From Flexivirga alba (GTDB lineage Bacteria > Actinomycetota > Actinomycetes > Actinomycetales > Dermatophilaceae), in NCBI RefSeq assembly GCF_042661025.1, contig NZ_JBHSWH010000001.1:1240001-1304000 (forward strand): DNA of 64,000 nucleotides. Reading direction: 5' to 3'. Below are positions 16,467 to 24,887 of this stretch, piece after piece. Numbering within the stretch: the first letter of the stretch is position 1; every line of letters begins with the position of its first letter. A model generated the notes under the pieces. That model was not told where the DNA came from. It ran no database searches and was given only the letters and a program-made list of their open reading frames with translations. Made by a program: the position numbers and the translations under genes.

Positions 16467-16943
16467 CTACTTCGCGTAGGGGTCGGTGATCTCGCGGAGC
16501 TGGTCGAGGATCTGCTTCAGGAGGTCGAAGTTGCGCGTGCCCAGGTATGCCGACCACTCGGCGAGGATCTCGGCCGAGGTGGCGCGGGCCAACTCGGCGG
16601 CGCGGCGCCCGCGCTTTTCGATCACGATCAACCTGGCGCGGCCGTCGCTGGGGTCCGGGATGCGCTTGACATAGCCCAAATTGACCAACTGGTCAACGAA
16701 TACGCTGGCGCTCTGCTTACTCATCTGCGCCTGTGCGGCGAGGTCGGTGAGGCGGGAGCCGTCCGGTGCGACGCGCTGGAAAACCCGAAGCTGAGCCAGT
16801 GTCCAGTCGGCGAACCCGGCCTCCTGGATAGTGCGGAAGATCCGGTCCTCCATGTATCGGTACGAGATGAACATCGACAACCCCAGATCTACTTGCTGTG
16901 CGTCGTCGACGACGTCATCGGGTCCACCGGTCACTCCACTCAT
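16467..16943 (-). CDS. MarR family regulator
   Basis: 158 residues from the ATG at 16943. The winged helix at about 50-110 reads WTLAQLRVFQRVAPDGSRLTDLAAQAQMSKQSASVFVDQLVNLGYVKRIPDPSDGRARL, with the DGRAR wing signature of MarR. It lacks cysteines in the DNA-binding domain, so ligand binding rather than thiol oxidation is likely. It probably controls the downstream NmrA-hemerythrin pair and the divergent SDR through GTCA/TGAC palindromes on both sides of the gene. Confidence 0.88.
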   Translation of the reverse strand: MSGVTGGPDDVVDDAQQVDLGLSMFISYRYMEDRIFRTIQEAGFADWTLAQLRVFQRVAPDGSRLTDLAAQAQMSKQSASVFVDQLVNLGYVKRIPDPSDGRARLIVIEKRGRRAAELARATSAEILAEWSAYLGTRNFDLLKQILDQLREITDPYAK

Positions 16944-16990
16944 GGCCCGCACCCTACGGCACTACCGCGCCCGTCGGTGACGGATCGGCC

Positions 16991-17020
16991 TGTTGTCATC
17001 CTCGCCTTTCGATGACAACA
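16991..17020. promoter_or_regulatory. Perfect 10-10-10 inverted repeat upstream of the MarR gene
   Basis: Arms TGTTGTCATC and GATGACAACA are exactly complementary with a 10-base spacer, 48 bases upstream of the MarR start. It could be an operator for the divergent MarR/SDR promoters or a hairpin in the MarR leader. Confidence 0.5.
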
Positions 17021-17071
17021 TGGTCAATGTAACTGACTAAAAGAGATCACGTTTGGCAGTGACCGAGCGAC

Positions 17072-17331
17072 AAAAGGTGGCCGAGCGTCGCCCTGAGGAG
17101 CCGGTGAGGTACGAGCCGGCGTCACGAAGGGGAGCGAGGAACGAGCACCTCCAAAAGGTGGCGGAGGAGCGAGGAACGAGCGTCTCGAGGTCCCGCCAAC
17201 AAAGGTGGCCGAGGAGCGAGGAACGAGCACCCAAAACCAAAAGGTGGCCGAGCGTCGCCCTGAGGAGCCGGTGAGGTACGAGCCGGCGTCACGAAGGGGA
17301 GCGAGGGGCGAGCGTCTCGAGGTCCCGCCAA
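17072..17331. repeat. Intergenic direct repeat: 68-bp exact duplicate plus shorter copies
   Basis: A 68-base segment at 17072-17139 recurs without mismatch at 17239-17306. A second unit at 17171-17199 recurs at 17303-17331 with one or two changes, and the short core GAGGAGCGAGGAACGAGC appears between them. The block ends 30 bases before an SDR start. The texture (GAGCGAGGAACGAG, CTCGAGGTC) resembles dispersed intergenic repeats common in high-GC actinobacteria. Related degenerate pieces are seen near 11097-11120 and 55985-56100. Confidence 0.8.
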
Positions 17332-17360
17332 TCGACTCAACGAAACGAACAGAGGAACTT

Positions 17361-18143
17361 ATGGAACCCACGACAACAACACAAATCCTGGCGGGCAAGC
17401 GGGCGCTGATCACCGGCGGCAGCCGCGGCATCGGAGCCGCGATTGCGCGACGCCTCGCCTCCCAAGGAGCCGCCGTTGCGGTGAACTATCGATCCGATCA
17501 GGAGACGGCTGAAGCACTGGTCGGCGAACTGACCGGAGCGGGATTCACCGCGTCGGTGTTCCGCGGCGACGTCAGTGGCGCGGCGCCGGCCCACGAGCTG
17601 GTGGACGCGGTGGTCGCCGAGTTCGGCGGGCTGGACATCTTGGTCAGCAACGCCGGCGTCGAGCACTTTGGAGCGCTGGAGACCATCACCCAGGCCGACT
17701 TCGATCTGCTCTTCCAGACCAACGTCGCCGGACAACTCTTCGTCACCCAGGCCGCGGCGGCCGCCATGACCGACGGCGGCCGGATCGTGCTCAGCTCGTC
17801 GGTCAGCGCGCGGCTGGCTGTCCATCACCACGCCCTGTATGCCGCAAGCAAGGCCGCGATCCCGGCCATGGTTCGCAACCTGGCGCCCGAGCTCGCCGAG
17901 CGAAACATCACCATCAACGCCATCGCACCCGGCGCCACTCAGACACGGATGGCGGCATACGCCCCGAACTACATCCACCCGGCATTGGTCGACGTCCCGT
18001 TCGAGTCGCTGATGCGTTCCATGAGCGCCCTTGGTCGGCTGGGCCAACCAGACGAAATCGCTTCTGTCGTAACGTTTCTCGTCTCACCGGATTCGTCGTT
18101 CATCACCGGCGCGACCATCGGAGCCGACGGCGGCTGGAGCTGA
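17361..18143 (+). CDS. SDR family oxidoreductase
   Basis: 260 residues from the ATG at 17361, preceded by AGAGGAA. Classical SDR: TGGSRGIG nucleotide motif, NYRSD after strand two (NADP type), SNAGVEHFG, SSSVSARLAVHHHALYAASKAA with the Tyr-x3-Lys pair, and an IAPGATQT loop. It resembles 3-oxoacyl-ACP reductase-like enzymes of secondary metabolism or detoxification. It is divergent from the MarR gene and separated from it by the repeat block. Confidence 0.9.
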   Translation: MEPTTTTQILAGKRALITGGSRGIGAAIARRLASQGAAVAVNYRSDQETAEALVGELTGAGFTASVFRGDVSGAAPAHELVDAVVAEFGGLDILVSNAGVEHFGALETITQADFDLLFQTNVAGQLFVTQAAAAAMTDGGRIVLSSSVSARLAVHHHALYAASKAAIPAMVRNLAPELAERNITINAIAPGATQTRMAAYAPNYIHPALVDVPFESLMRSMSALGRLGQPDEIASVVTFLVSPDSSFITGATIGADGGWS

Positions 18144-18282
18144 CGTGCATCTTCGGCACGCCCGAAGAACGTTTCCATGCTCGACGCGGGTTGGGTGTCA
18201 TTGTGGCGGCATGACGCACACTTGGTCCTATGAGCGCAACGAGCGGGGCATGTGTTCGGCACCTGCGGATAGCGTGCGCTGC

Positions 18283-18594
18283 ATGATCGATTTCACGCCG
18301 CTGGCCGAGTTGGCCGATCTTCCAGATCGCAGCCCAGTGTCGGTGCGCGCGACTTTGCGGCACATGCAGCTCAAGCAAACGATCGCCGGCGACCTTTGGG
18401 CCTCGCCCGTCATCGAGGAATCGGGCACAGCGGTCACGTGCTTAGTGTTCAGCGAGACGTTCGCCACCACCCCTTCAGAGGTTTGGCGCGAGGGCGCGGT
18501 GCTGGAGGTCATGGGGACCATCGCAGTCCGCGTTGACATGGACCTACGGCTCATACCGTCAGCTATCAGACGGAGCCCGGAAGATCAGACGTGA
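18283..18594 (+). CDS. Small OB-fold protein, hypothetical
   Basis: 103 residues from the ATG at 18283; an ATG at 18211 in the same frame is possible. The pattern SVRATLRHMQLKQTIAGDLW...VTCLVFSETF...GAVLEVMGTIAVRVD...LIPSAI follows the five strands of a nucleic-acid-binding OB fold, similar to the tRNA-anti type domain of DNA polymerase III alpha. No partner domain is present. It lies at the start of the low-motif island. Weak ribosome site, so the start is uncertain. Confidence 0.55.
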   Translation: MIDFTPLAELADLPDRSPVSVRATLRHMQLKQTIAGDLWASPVIEESGTAVTCLVFSETFATTPSEVWREGAVLEVMGTIAVRVDMDLRLIPSAIRRSPEDQT

Positions 18595-18603
18595 GGGGCG
18601 CGG

Positions 18604-19332
18604 CTATCGGGTATGCGCCTGACCGGGCAGGTGATCGGGCCGCTCTGCCTCGATGTAAACCGCGCGTCCCGACTCGAACCTCCAGATCGCGTGGTCGAGT
18701 TTCGTCCTGGAAACGTTGCGCCGAGTCGCCACCTCGCTGACGATGCGAGCCGCCTCCCGCGGATCAACGTCGCGTCTGAGGACGCGAGACACGTGTCGCA
18801 CGACCATGCGATCAGCTTTGACGCCCGGAACCCCCGCCAGCATGAGAAAGTACGTCCAAGTGAGTCCGCTCCGTTGACCGGGGAGTCTCAGCCACTCCTT
18901 CTTGGCAGGGGACTCGTCTTGCTGCTCAGGGGTGCCCAGCCGTTCCCGGACATCATCGATGGTTTCGATGCGGTGCGCCGCCAGAATCTCGGCTGCACGT
19001 AGGACTGCGTCCGCCTTGTACGGTGCCTTCGTGCTGGGCCAGCAGCGCCAACGCTTTGTGGTGTTCGCGAGTGCATCGGCACCGCCCCAGTTCTTGACCG
19101 CAGACGCGAGGTCGGAGGCGGTGTCGTCCGCCGAGGCATTGATGCCGCGGCGCTCTCGATACTTCCGCACGGCGTCGATCACGCCGGTGTAGTGGTTTCC
19201 CGTCGAGTAGATCGAGTCAATGAGGCAGAGCGCCACGCTGGAGTACCCGCCGGGTTCGAACCACCGGGTGTGGTCCCCGAGGTCGTCACTGACCGCGGTC
19301 TCAAGCAGGTCAATGTCGGTCACATGGATCAC
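18604..19332 (-). CDS. HhH DNA glycosylase/endonuclease III-like protein, uncharacterised
   Basis: 242 residues from a GTG at 19332; no clear ribosome site, possibly leaderless. The C-terminal half has WTYFLMLAGVPGVKADRMVVRHVSRVL, which resembles the helix-hairpin-helix of the endonuclease III/HhH-GPD fold (L-x-G-V-G-x-K-x-A). The expected catalytic Lys and the Fe-S cysteine loop are not obvious. The N-terminal half has a YSTGNHYTGVIDAVRKYRERRG segment. It converges with the small OB-fold gene (9-base gap). The nucleic-acid role is inference. Confidence 0.6.
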   Translation of the reverse strand: MIHVTDIDLLETAVSDDLGDHTRWFEPGGYSSVALCLIDSIYSTGNHYTGVIDAVRKYRERRGINASADDTASDLASAVKNWGGADALANTTKRWRCWPSTKAPYKADAVLRAAEILAAHRIETIDDVRERLGTPEQQDESPAKKEWLRLPGQRSGLTWTYFLMLAGVPGVKADRMVVRHVSRVLRRDVDPREAARIVSEVATRRNVSRTKLDHAIWRFESGRAVYIEAERPDHLPGQAHTR

Positions 19333-19444
19333 TATGCCAACAGTCGGGCTGCGCAACGTCGCCGCGCATGCGGCGGTATGACGCACATCCCGAGTTCTCG
19401 ACCGGGACATCGAGGACCACAATCGGATCGGTTGTGGCCAACCC

Positions 19445-20227
19445 TCAAAGGGTGTCAATCACGCCGAGTACATCGGCGACGTACTGCTCAAGCCGGCGCA
19501 ACGTCGGCACCGCCGCCCGGTGAGAGCCGAGCAATTCGGTGGGCCTTGCCGACCCCACACTTGCTTGGCCTTCGCGGGGCCAGGTCGGAGCTCTGACCCG
19601 TAGGACCTCAGTGCCGAGGCCACACCGATCGATGAAGTCAGGACGTTCAAGGTCACCAAATCCAAACGAGATCGGGGGCGTGATCGACATCTGATGCGAA
19701 GTGAGGACGATCTCCGTGAGGTCTTGGTGTTTGTCGGCATTCTTCAGCTCTGCGAGCAGCTCACGTTGATGAACATAGTTGCCGCTGAAGTTGTCGGGCC
19801 GACCGTTCGCTCCCTTACAGGGTTGCCACTCATGGAGCAGGGTCCAGTCGGCAGGATCTAGAAACGCAGGACTACGACATGTGTCCCCTCTTCGGCAGAT
19901 CGGGAACTGAACGTCTCTTGGCCTTGGAGGTGCCCTCCGATAGCGCAACGCGAGTTGCCGAGCCACGTGATCGAGGGCGCCGCGAAGGTTGTTCACTACG
20001 TCACCCACGCCGAGTTCGACTGCTTGTGAGAACTCACTAAGGTCGGGTGCAGCGGCGACGAAGACTGAATGTCGCCCACGTGCCGCATCGAAACGAGAAG
20101 CCAGAGTCGCTTGGTTGTCCGGAGCGCCGAGCGTTGTCTCAATGAGGTCCTCGACTCGCGCGAGATGATGCCCGCCGTTGTGCAGCTTTGCGTGTGCGCT
20201 GGCCGCATCCACGAGCCAATGGTGCAC
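19445..20227 (-). CDS. Hypothetical protein, helical
   Basis: 260 residues from a GTG at 20227. No family was recognised. The protein is mainly helical, with a His/Arg-rich start (HAKLHNGGHHLARVEDLIETTLG), a VVNNLRGALDHVARQLALRY helix and ELLAELKNADKHQDLTEI. The latter two recall a family of uncharacterised proteins in which a conserved N-x-L-R-x-A-L-D-H helix and a D-K-H motif face each other. Composition is lower in GC than the flanks. It belongs to the accessory island. Confidence 0.5.
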   Translation of the reverse strand: MHHWLVDAASAHAKLHNGGHHLARVEDLIETTLGAPDNQATLASRFDAARGRHSVFVAAAPDLSEFSQAVELGVGDVVNNLRGALDHVARQLALRYRRAPPRPRDVQFPICRRGDTCRSPAFLDPADWTLLHEWQPCKGANGRPDNFSGNYVHQRELLAELKNADKHQDLTEIVLTSHQMSITPPISFGFGDLERPDFIDRCGLGTEVLRVRAPTWPREGQASVGSARPTELLGSHRAAVPTLRRLEQYVADVLGVIDTL

Positions 20228-20375
20228 GGAGTATGGTCCGAAGGCGGCGCGGCGTTGGGGGATACCGCCGCGAGTGATGGCGCGGGTCGCAGTGATCGCG
20301 GCGGTAAGACGCGGTGGATTCGGTGGTTCTGAGGCCTACCTAGCCTTGTCAGTCCTAGCGTGTTGCCGTGCGTCC

Positions 20376-20696
20376 ATGGTCTCGGTCATGGTGCTCGTCC
20401 TCCTGCTCAATGCATGCGGTGCTGCGCAGCACCCGAAAACGCGGACGTTGAGTCAAACGTGCATCAAGGCGGAGTCTTCCCTTCGCGACCCATCGCGTAT
20501 CCCCAACGTCGCCGCTCTCGAGAACATCCTGAGGCGCTTGAGCAGACAGGGCGATCAGGAGACCCGAAACGCGCTATCGGACTTGATTGCGGCCGTCGAT
20601 CGGTACTATCCGACCGGACCCACAGCAGACGTGACGGCGGGGATGGACACGTTCAAGCGCCGTTGCGCAGCGGCCGGATCGAGCGCATTTCAGTAG
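20376..20696 (+). CDS. Small putative lipoprotein
   Basis: 106 residues from the ATG at 20376. A hydrophobic stretch MVLVLLLNAC gives a lipobox-like site with Cys14, followed by a charged helical domain with two more cysteines (QTCIKAE and FKRRCAAA) that could form a disulphide. There is no clear ribosome site, and the gene is divergent from the 260-residue hypothetical gene. No homologue recognised. Confidence 0.45.
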   Translation: MVSVMVLVLLLNACGAAQHPKTRTLSQTCIKAESSLRDPSRIPNVAALENILRRLSRQGDQETRNALSDLIAAVDRYYPTGPTADVTAGMDTFKRRCAAAGSSAFQ

Positions 20697-20801
20697 CTCC
20701 CCATCACCAGACCGGCCCCTTGACGCGACGTCGCATCTATCATCGTGCGCGAATCTGGCCGATAAGCGGTCGTAGCTCGTGGCATGTGCGTGAGGGGCCG
20801 C

Positions 20802-23800
20802 TCACCACTCGCGGTTGTCACCGCCCAGGTCCCTTTCCGAGGAACGGGCTATGCCAGCTTCGGCTGAAGCGACCATGTCACGGAAGAATCGCTCTGCAGT
20901 CGAGTTTCTGGGCAGCCGGTTTGCTATCGCCAGGCACTCGTCGCGCTGGTCAATATCTTCCTGATACGGCTTGCCCGGGGTGCCCACGCGTGTGCCGGAT
21001 ATTGTCGCGCCGTACAAAGTGCTCGACATCGTTCGCAGTAGTTCCTCGTCATGTACTTCGGCGGCGTGCAATGCCTGTACCACGAAATCAGAATGCTTCC
21101 AGATGAAGTCGGACTCCGCCTTGCGAAGGACTGCAGCAACCGCTTCCAGGTCTCTCCGCGTGCCGGAGCCGAAGGGTTCCGCGAGTACCTCCAGAACGGT
21201 GTCGTCATAGGTACCTGCGACGACCTTGAACACCTCTCCTCCGCCTTCATTGCGGGCGTAAGAATCGGCTCCATCACCTATCCAGGCCAGGATCTTCCGG
21301 AGATGGGATTGGAACTCTGCAGATTCGCGGATGTGTAAGGCGTTGTCCCAGGAGAACGGCATGGCGCGGTAGTCGGCGATCTCCGTGGCAGATTCGGCGT
21401 AAGTGACTCGATCCTGTAGGAGCTCGATCACCCAGCCCGGATTCGTTCGCGAGCGCTCGGCAAGTGCATGGGTAACCGAGTACCCGCCCAGGTCGGGGAG
21501 GGCAACCAAGTCCTCCCGGATCCTCTTTAGCTCTGCAGTACTGAAGTGTTCCCACGACACATCGAACTGATCTCGCCCGATACACATGAATACGTCGTCG
21601 GCTAAGCGCGGGTTGTCGGCAAACCGCACCCCGGCCAATATCCGGACGGCCGCTGCCGTGTTGTCACGAGCGAATATCTGCGCGGCCCTCACGGCAGCAT
21701 CGCGCTGAGTAGCGTCTGCGCTCTGAGCCAGCCGCATCAAGAGGTCCAGTTCGCCTTCCGCCAACGATCGCCGTCCGCGGTTCCAACTCAGTGCCTGGGT
21801 CACTCCAGCCGCGAGGTCGGACGGCCCATTGGCGAGTAGCACGCGGGCCACGTCGAGAGCGGCCGACGGATCGTGTTCCGCATATGCCGAAAGCACGACC
21901 GGTAGCAGTGGTTCCAGAGACGGAGCCTTGTGCGAACTGATCTGGTCCAGAAGCCCTTTGGCCAGCGTCGGGCGGGCATTCACCAAGGCCGCGACGACCG
22001 TGCCTGGGTGTCCCTTTTCCGCACCGAACCCGGCTCGTTCTGCGGCAAGACGAATCTGGACCAGCCGCAGCACCTCCTCGTCAGATCGACTGCTCAGCTC
22101 GGTCACAATCTCATTGACCACACGCTCACGCTTTGACTCCATGGCCGCGTAGTCATCGCCCCGGTCGCGGACCAGGCGCCCCCAGCCGTCATGCATCGCA
22201 AGCGCCAGGCGATGCTCGATTGTGTTGGGCAGCGCGTCGATCGCCGCATTGGCTGGTGCGTTCGTTGCGGTCGTGCAGTAACTTGCGTGCCAGTGAAGGG
22301 CGCCACGGATCCAGACGCCCACGACTGGGTCTAGCGCGATGTCGCCGGCTAACTCGCTCAAGCGCTCTATCGTCCGAACAAACTCTGGCGTCCAGCGCGC
22401 GATTTCCTCATCCGTGACAGGCCGGCCGTACATACCGTGCGGGTAGCGCAGAGCAGATTCGAGGAAGTCCACGGCCGCTACGGCCCGGGCCAAATTGTCG
22501 GAGCGTGCTTCGGTGAACGCGAGGTCGATAAGCCGCTCCCGCAGGGGCCCAACCACAGCAGTATTCAATGGGAAGGGCCGGAAGCTGATGGTGTGCCTCG
22601 AGTATGAGGAGTCACTACCTTCGGTAGCCAACATGGGTTCGAGCACCTCGAAGGGCGACACCCGCTGGTCGTTTGTGAAGTTTCGCTGCATGATGTCGAC
22701 GACCGCATCGAGGTAAGCCAGCGGCTTCCCGACACCGAACTCGGCCAAATCGCGTAGCACTCTTAATGCGTGGTTCGGGTACTGTTTGGCTGGTCTGTCA
22801 TCGATCTGAGCGAGTTCCCACAGCTGATCGATCGCACCTTCGAGTGCTTCGAAGTTGAACGCTGCAAGCTTCAGAACTGGCGGAATTTCTCGCAGGACGT
22901 CGAAATACGTCGGCGCCCTGTAGAAGGAGCGGGCAGCGTGCTCGTCCTCTAGGCGGTCCGTCGGGTTATCAATGAGCCAGCGACACAGCGCTAAGGCGCG
23001 GTCCGCCTGGAAGTAGGCGATTCTCTTCAGCAGTTTCAAGAGGTTCTCGCGGTCAACGATGTCGCCTTCGCGCATCTCCGCTTCAAATTGGGACCACAGC
23101 TGATCGATGAGTGAGAGAGTGCCCTCAACTTGGCGTCGCACCTGCCAGTCGACGCGGCTGGCGTTGATGAACAAGTGCTGCGCCACCTGTCCATCTGCGG
23201 CATCTTGCACGCGCCGCAAGTAGCCGGTCTCGGAGGTGCTTCGTTTGTCGAACGAGGCCCTTGCCAACAGGACGTCTCCGAGGAGATCGGGCACAATCCT
23301 TAGCGCTGCGCCCCGTCGCCGCAGGACACCAGCGTCTTCGAGGCTCCGCAGATGGGGTTGCAGCACGTCGAAGGGTTTGCCGACCACCGCGCTGAGCGCG
23401 TTCCGGAAGGCTTCTTCGTTGGTCCGGAACGGCTGGAAGGCAGCGATGGCGTAGAGGACGCCTTGTCGCGTCTCAGGATCGGTGACCAGAGGGTCGGCCA
23501 CCAGAGCCTCGCTGAATCGTCCGAGGATCGCGTCACGCACCGAGTCGGCCTGCTCAAGTTGAGATGGATCGAGCTGTCCACGCTGGATGAGCGAGCCGCC
23601 AAGCACTGTCACCAAGGGGCAGTCGAGTGTCGCGCTGGCGAGACGCCGACTGAGCGCTCCGAAGTCGTCGCTGAGCGCCTCCAGTGCCAACGCTTCCGCG
23701 GCTTCCGCGGGCAGGTCGGCCAGCGACACAATGCGTACATCGTCCGGCCACAGCGCAGAGCGTGTCAGGTCGGTCTTCAGCCGGTCCCATCCGTACGGTC

Positions 23801-24887
23801 GCGAGACCAGCAAGATGCCGGCGTCACCGTTGCGACGTTGAATCCCCGAAACAATCTCCGCTATGTCGTCGCGATCGTGAGCGTCCTCTATCAGCACGAC
23901 CAGCCGCCCAGCGGCTGGTAAGAGTTCCAAGTCCGCACCAGTCACGCCGGTTCCAGGTAACAGCACGCGCACCTCAGCGTCGTCTGGCGTCGCCTCGGCG
24001 ATCGCACGCAACATCCTCGACTTACCGATACCGCCGGGGCCGACCAGACCGGCGAGACTGCACTGTTGCTCATGAAGTAATCCGATGAGCGCACGCAGTT
24101 CGTCATCGCGACCGACCAGCCTCCAGTTGTGATTAAACAACTGGCTCGAGCCCAGATCGAACGCCTCTTCAGCGAGAAGCCAGGGGCCGGGCTGCGGCAC
24201 CCCCAGAAATGCCTCGCGATGCATCGGGAAGTAGGTATCGACCAGTCGCACTGCTCGGTCTAGCGGCTGCAAATTGCGGATGTAACGCGAGATGTCTTCA
24301 CCGTCGTGCAAGGTCCATCCTGAAAACGACGCCATGGCGTTGCGGGTAGCTGGTGTTGCTGCCTGCCGCGACAAGAACAGGTGATGCGCGTCCGCATCGA
24401 TCGTGACTTCCGCAACGGCCTCCTTCACGGCTGCAGGACCAAAGGTGAGATGCCGTTTGCATTGTGCAGTGGCGAGGTGGCGCTTCTTGCTCCCGGTCAC
24501 CAGGACGTCGATTCCGAACTGCTTCTCCCCAGGCCCGCCGTACCGACTCGCGTGCCCTTCGGGATACATCGCTGCCATCAAGTCTGCAACGAGATCTTCG
24601 AACCGCTCCGGAGGCAGTTCGTCGAATGGCAGCACACGGGAGAGCGGTCTCTGTGGCGGGGCCGGGCTGCGGCTAGCCAGGTAGCCACCTGCCTTCAGGA
24701 GTCCACCCTCCTGAACGCCGAGAGCTTCGGCGAGGGCGGGCAGCATGGTGCGGCGAGGTCGCGAGCCCCCACGCTCCCACCTGCTCACTGCCTGCTGTCC
24801 AACACCGAGCTTGCCTGCGAGTTCAGCCTGTTCAAGCCCGTTGCCTTCACGTCCGGCGCGAATCGCCCTACCCAGTTCTTCGTACAT
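20802..24887 (-). CDS. XRE-HTH / Mrr-like nuclease / STAND NTPase (Avs-like antiviral candidate)
   Basis: 1361 residues, the largest gene here. Residues 5-67 are an XRE helix-turn-helix (LEQAELAGKLGVGQQAVSRWERG). Residues 85-205 match a Mrr-type PD-(D/E)xK nuclease: ERFEDLVADLM, then FGID with Asp127 and QCK with Gln142 and Lys144, followed by an FLSRQAATPATRNA strand. A STAND NTPase follows: GRDDEL entry, Walker A GPGGIGKS at 283-290, Walker B VVLIEDAHD near 330-338 and LLVSRP after it. From about 480 to the end is a long helical repeat region (HEAT/TPR-like) that would be the sensor. Nuclease-STAND-repeat order is that of Avs pattern-recognition proteins, which detect phage proteins and then cut DNA. 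The added XRE domain suggests autoregulation. The defence role is inferred from architecture only. Confidence 0.85.
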   Translation of the reverse strand: MYEELGRAIRAGREGNGLEQAELAGKLGVGQQAVSRWERGGSRPRRTMLPALAEALGVQEGGLLKAGGYLASRSPAPPQRPLSRVLPFDELPPERFEDLVADLMAAMYPEGHASRYGGPGEKQFGIDVLVTGSKKRHLATAQCKRHLTFGPAAVKEAVAEVTIDADAHHLFLSRQAATPATRNAMASFSGWTLHDGEDISRYIRNLQPLDRAVRLVDTYFPMHREAFLGVPQPGPWLLAEEAFDLGSSQLFNHNWRLVGRDDELRALIGLLHEQQCSLAGLVGPGGIGKSRMLRAIAEATPDDAEVRVLLPGTGVTGADLELLPAAGRLVVLIEDAHDRDDIAEIVSGIQRRNGDAGILLVSRPYGWDRLKTDLTRSALWPDDVRIVSLADLPAEAAEALALEALSDDFGALSRRLASATLDCPLVTVLGGSLIQRGQLDPSQLEQADSVRDAILGRFSEALVADPLVTDPETRQGVLYAIAAFQPFRTNEEAFRNALSAVVGKPFDVLQPHLRSLEDAGVLRRRGAALRIVPDLLGDVLLARASFDKRSTSETGYLRRVQDAADGQVAQHLFINASRVDWQVRRQVEGTLSLIDQLWSQFEAEMREGDIVDRENLLKLLKRIAYFQADRALALCRWLIDNPTDRLEDEHAARSFYRAPTYFDVLREIPPVLKLAAFNFEALEGAIDQLWELAQIDDRPAKQYPNHALRVLRDLAEFGVGKPLAYLDAVVDIMQRNFTNDQRVSPFEVLEPMLATEGSDSSYSRHTISFRPFPLNTAVVGPLRERLIDLAFTEARSDNLARAVAAVDFLESALRYPHGMYGRPVTDEEIARWTPEFVRTIERLSELAGDIALDPVVGVWIRGALHWHASYCTTATNAPANAAIDALPNTIEHRLALAMHDGWGRLVRDRGDDYAAMESKRERVVNEIVTELSSRSDEEVLRLVQIRLAAERAGFGAEKGHPGTVVAALVNARPTLAKGLLDQISSHKAPSLEPLLPVVLSAYAEHDPSAALDVARVLLANGPSDLAAGVTQALSWNRGRRSLAEGELDLLMRLAQSADATQRDAAVRAAQIFARDNTAAAVRILAGVRFADNPRLADDVFMCIGRDQFDVSWEHFSTAELKRIREDLVALPDLGGYSVTHALAERSRTNPGWVIELLQDRVTYAESATEIADYRAMPFSWDNALHIRESAEFQSHLRKILAWIGDGADSYARNEGGGEVFKVVAGTYDDTVLEVLAEPFGSGTRRDLEAVAAVLRKAESDFIWKHSDFVVQALHAAEVHDEELLRTMSSTLYGATISGTRVGTPGKPYQEDIDQRDECLAIANRLPRNSTAERFFRDMVASAEAGIARSSERDLGGDNREW

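Larger units (their letters stand above)
16944..17360. other. 417-base intergenic region with operator-like palindromes and direct repeats
   Basis: No gene is credible here. It contains a perfect 10-base inverted repeat with a 10-base loop (16991-17020, arms TGTTGTCATC/GATGACAACA), a GTCA-N7-TGAC palindrome at 17023-17037, and the repeat block at 17072-17331. The open frames through it exist because the repeat is GC-rich and stop-poor. Confidence 0.6.

Noticed and set aside
18207..19385. Two copies of GGCGG(C/T)ATGACGCACA near 18207 and 19370, possible attachment repeats
   Set aside because: Only about 15 bases, with no integrase, and they fall inside rather than at both ends of the island. 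One copy overlaps the enriched heptamer, so chance is likely.
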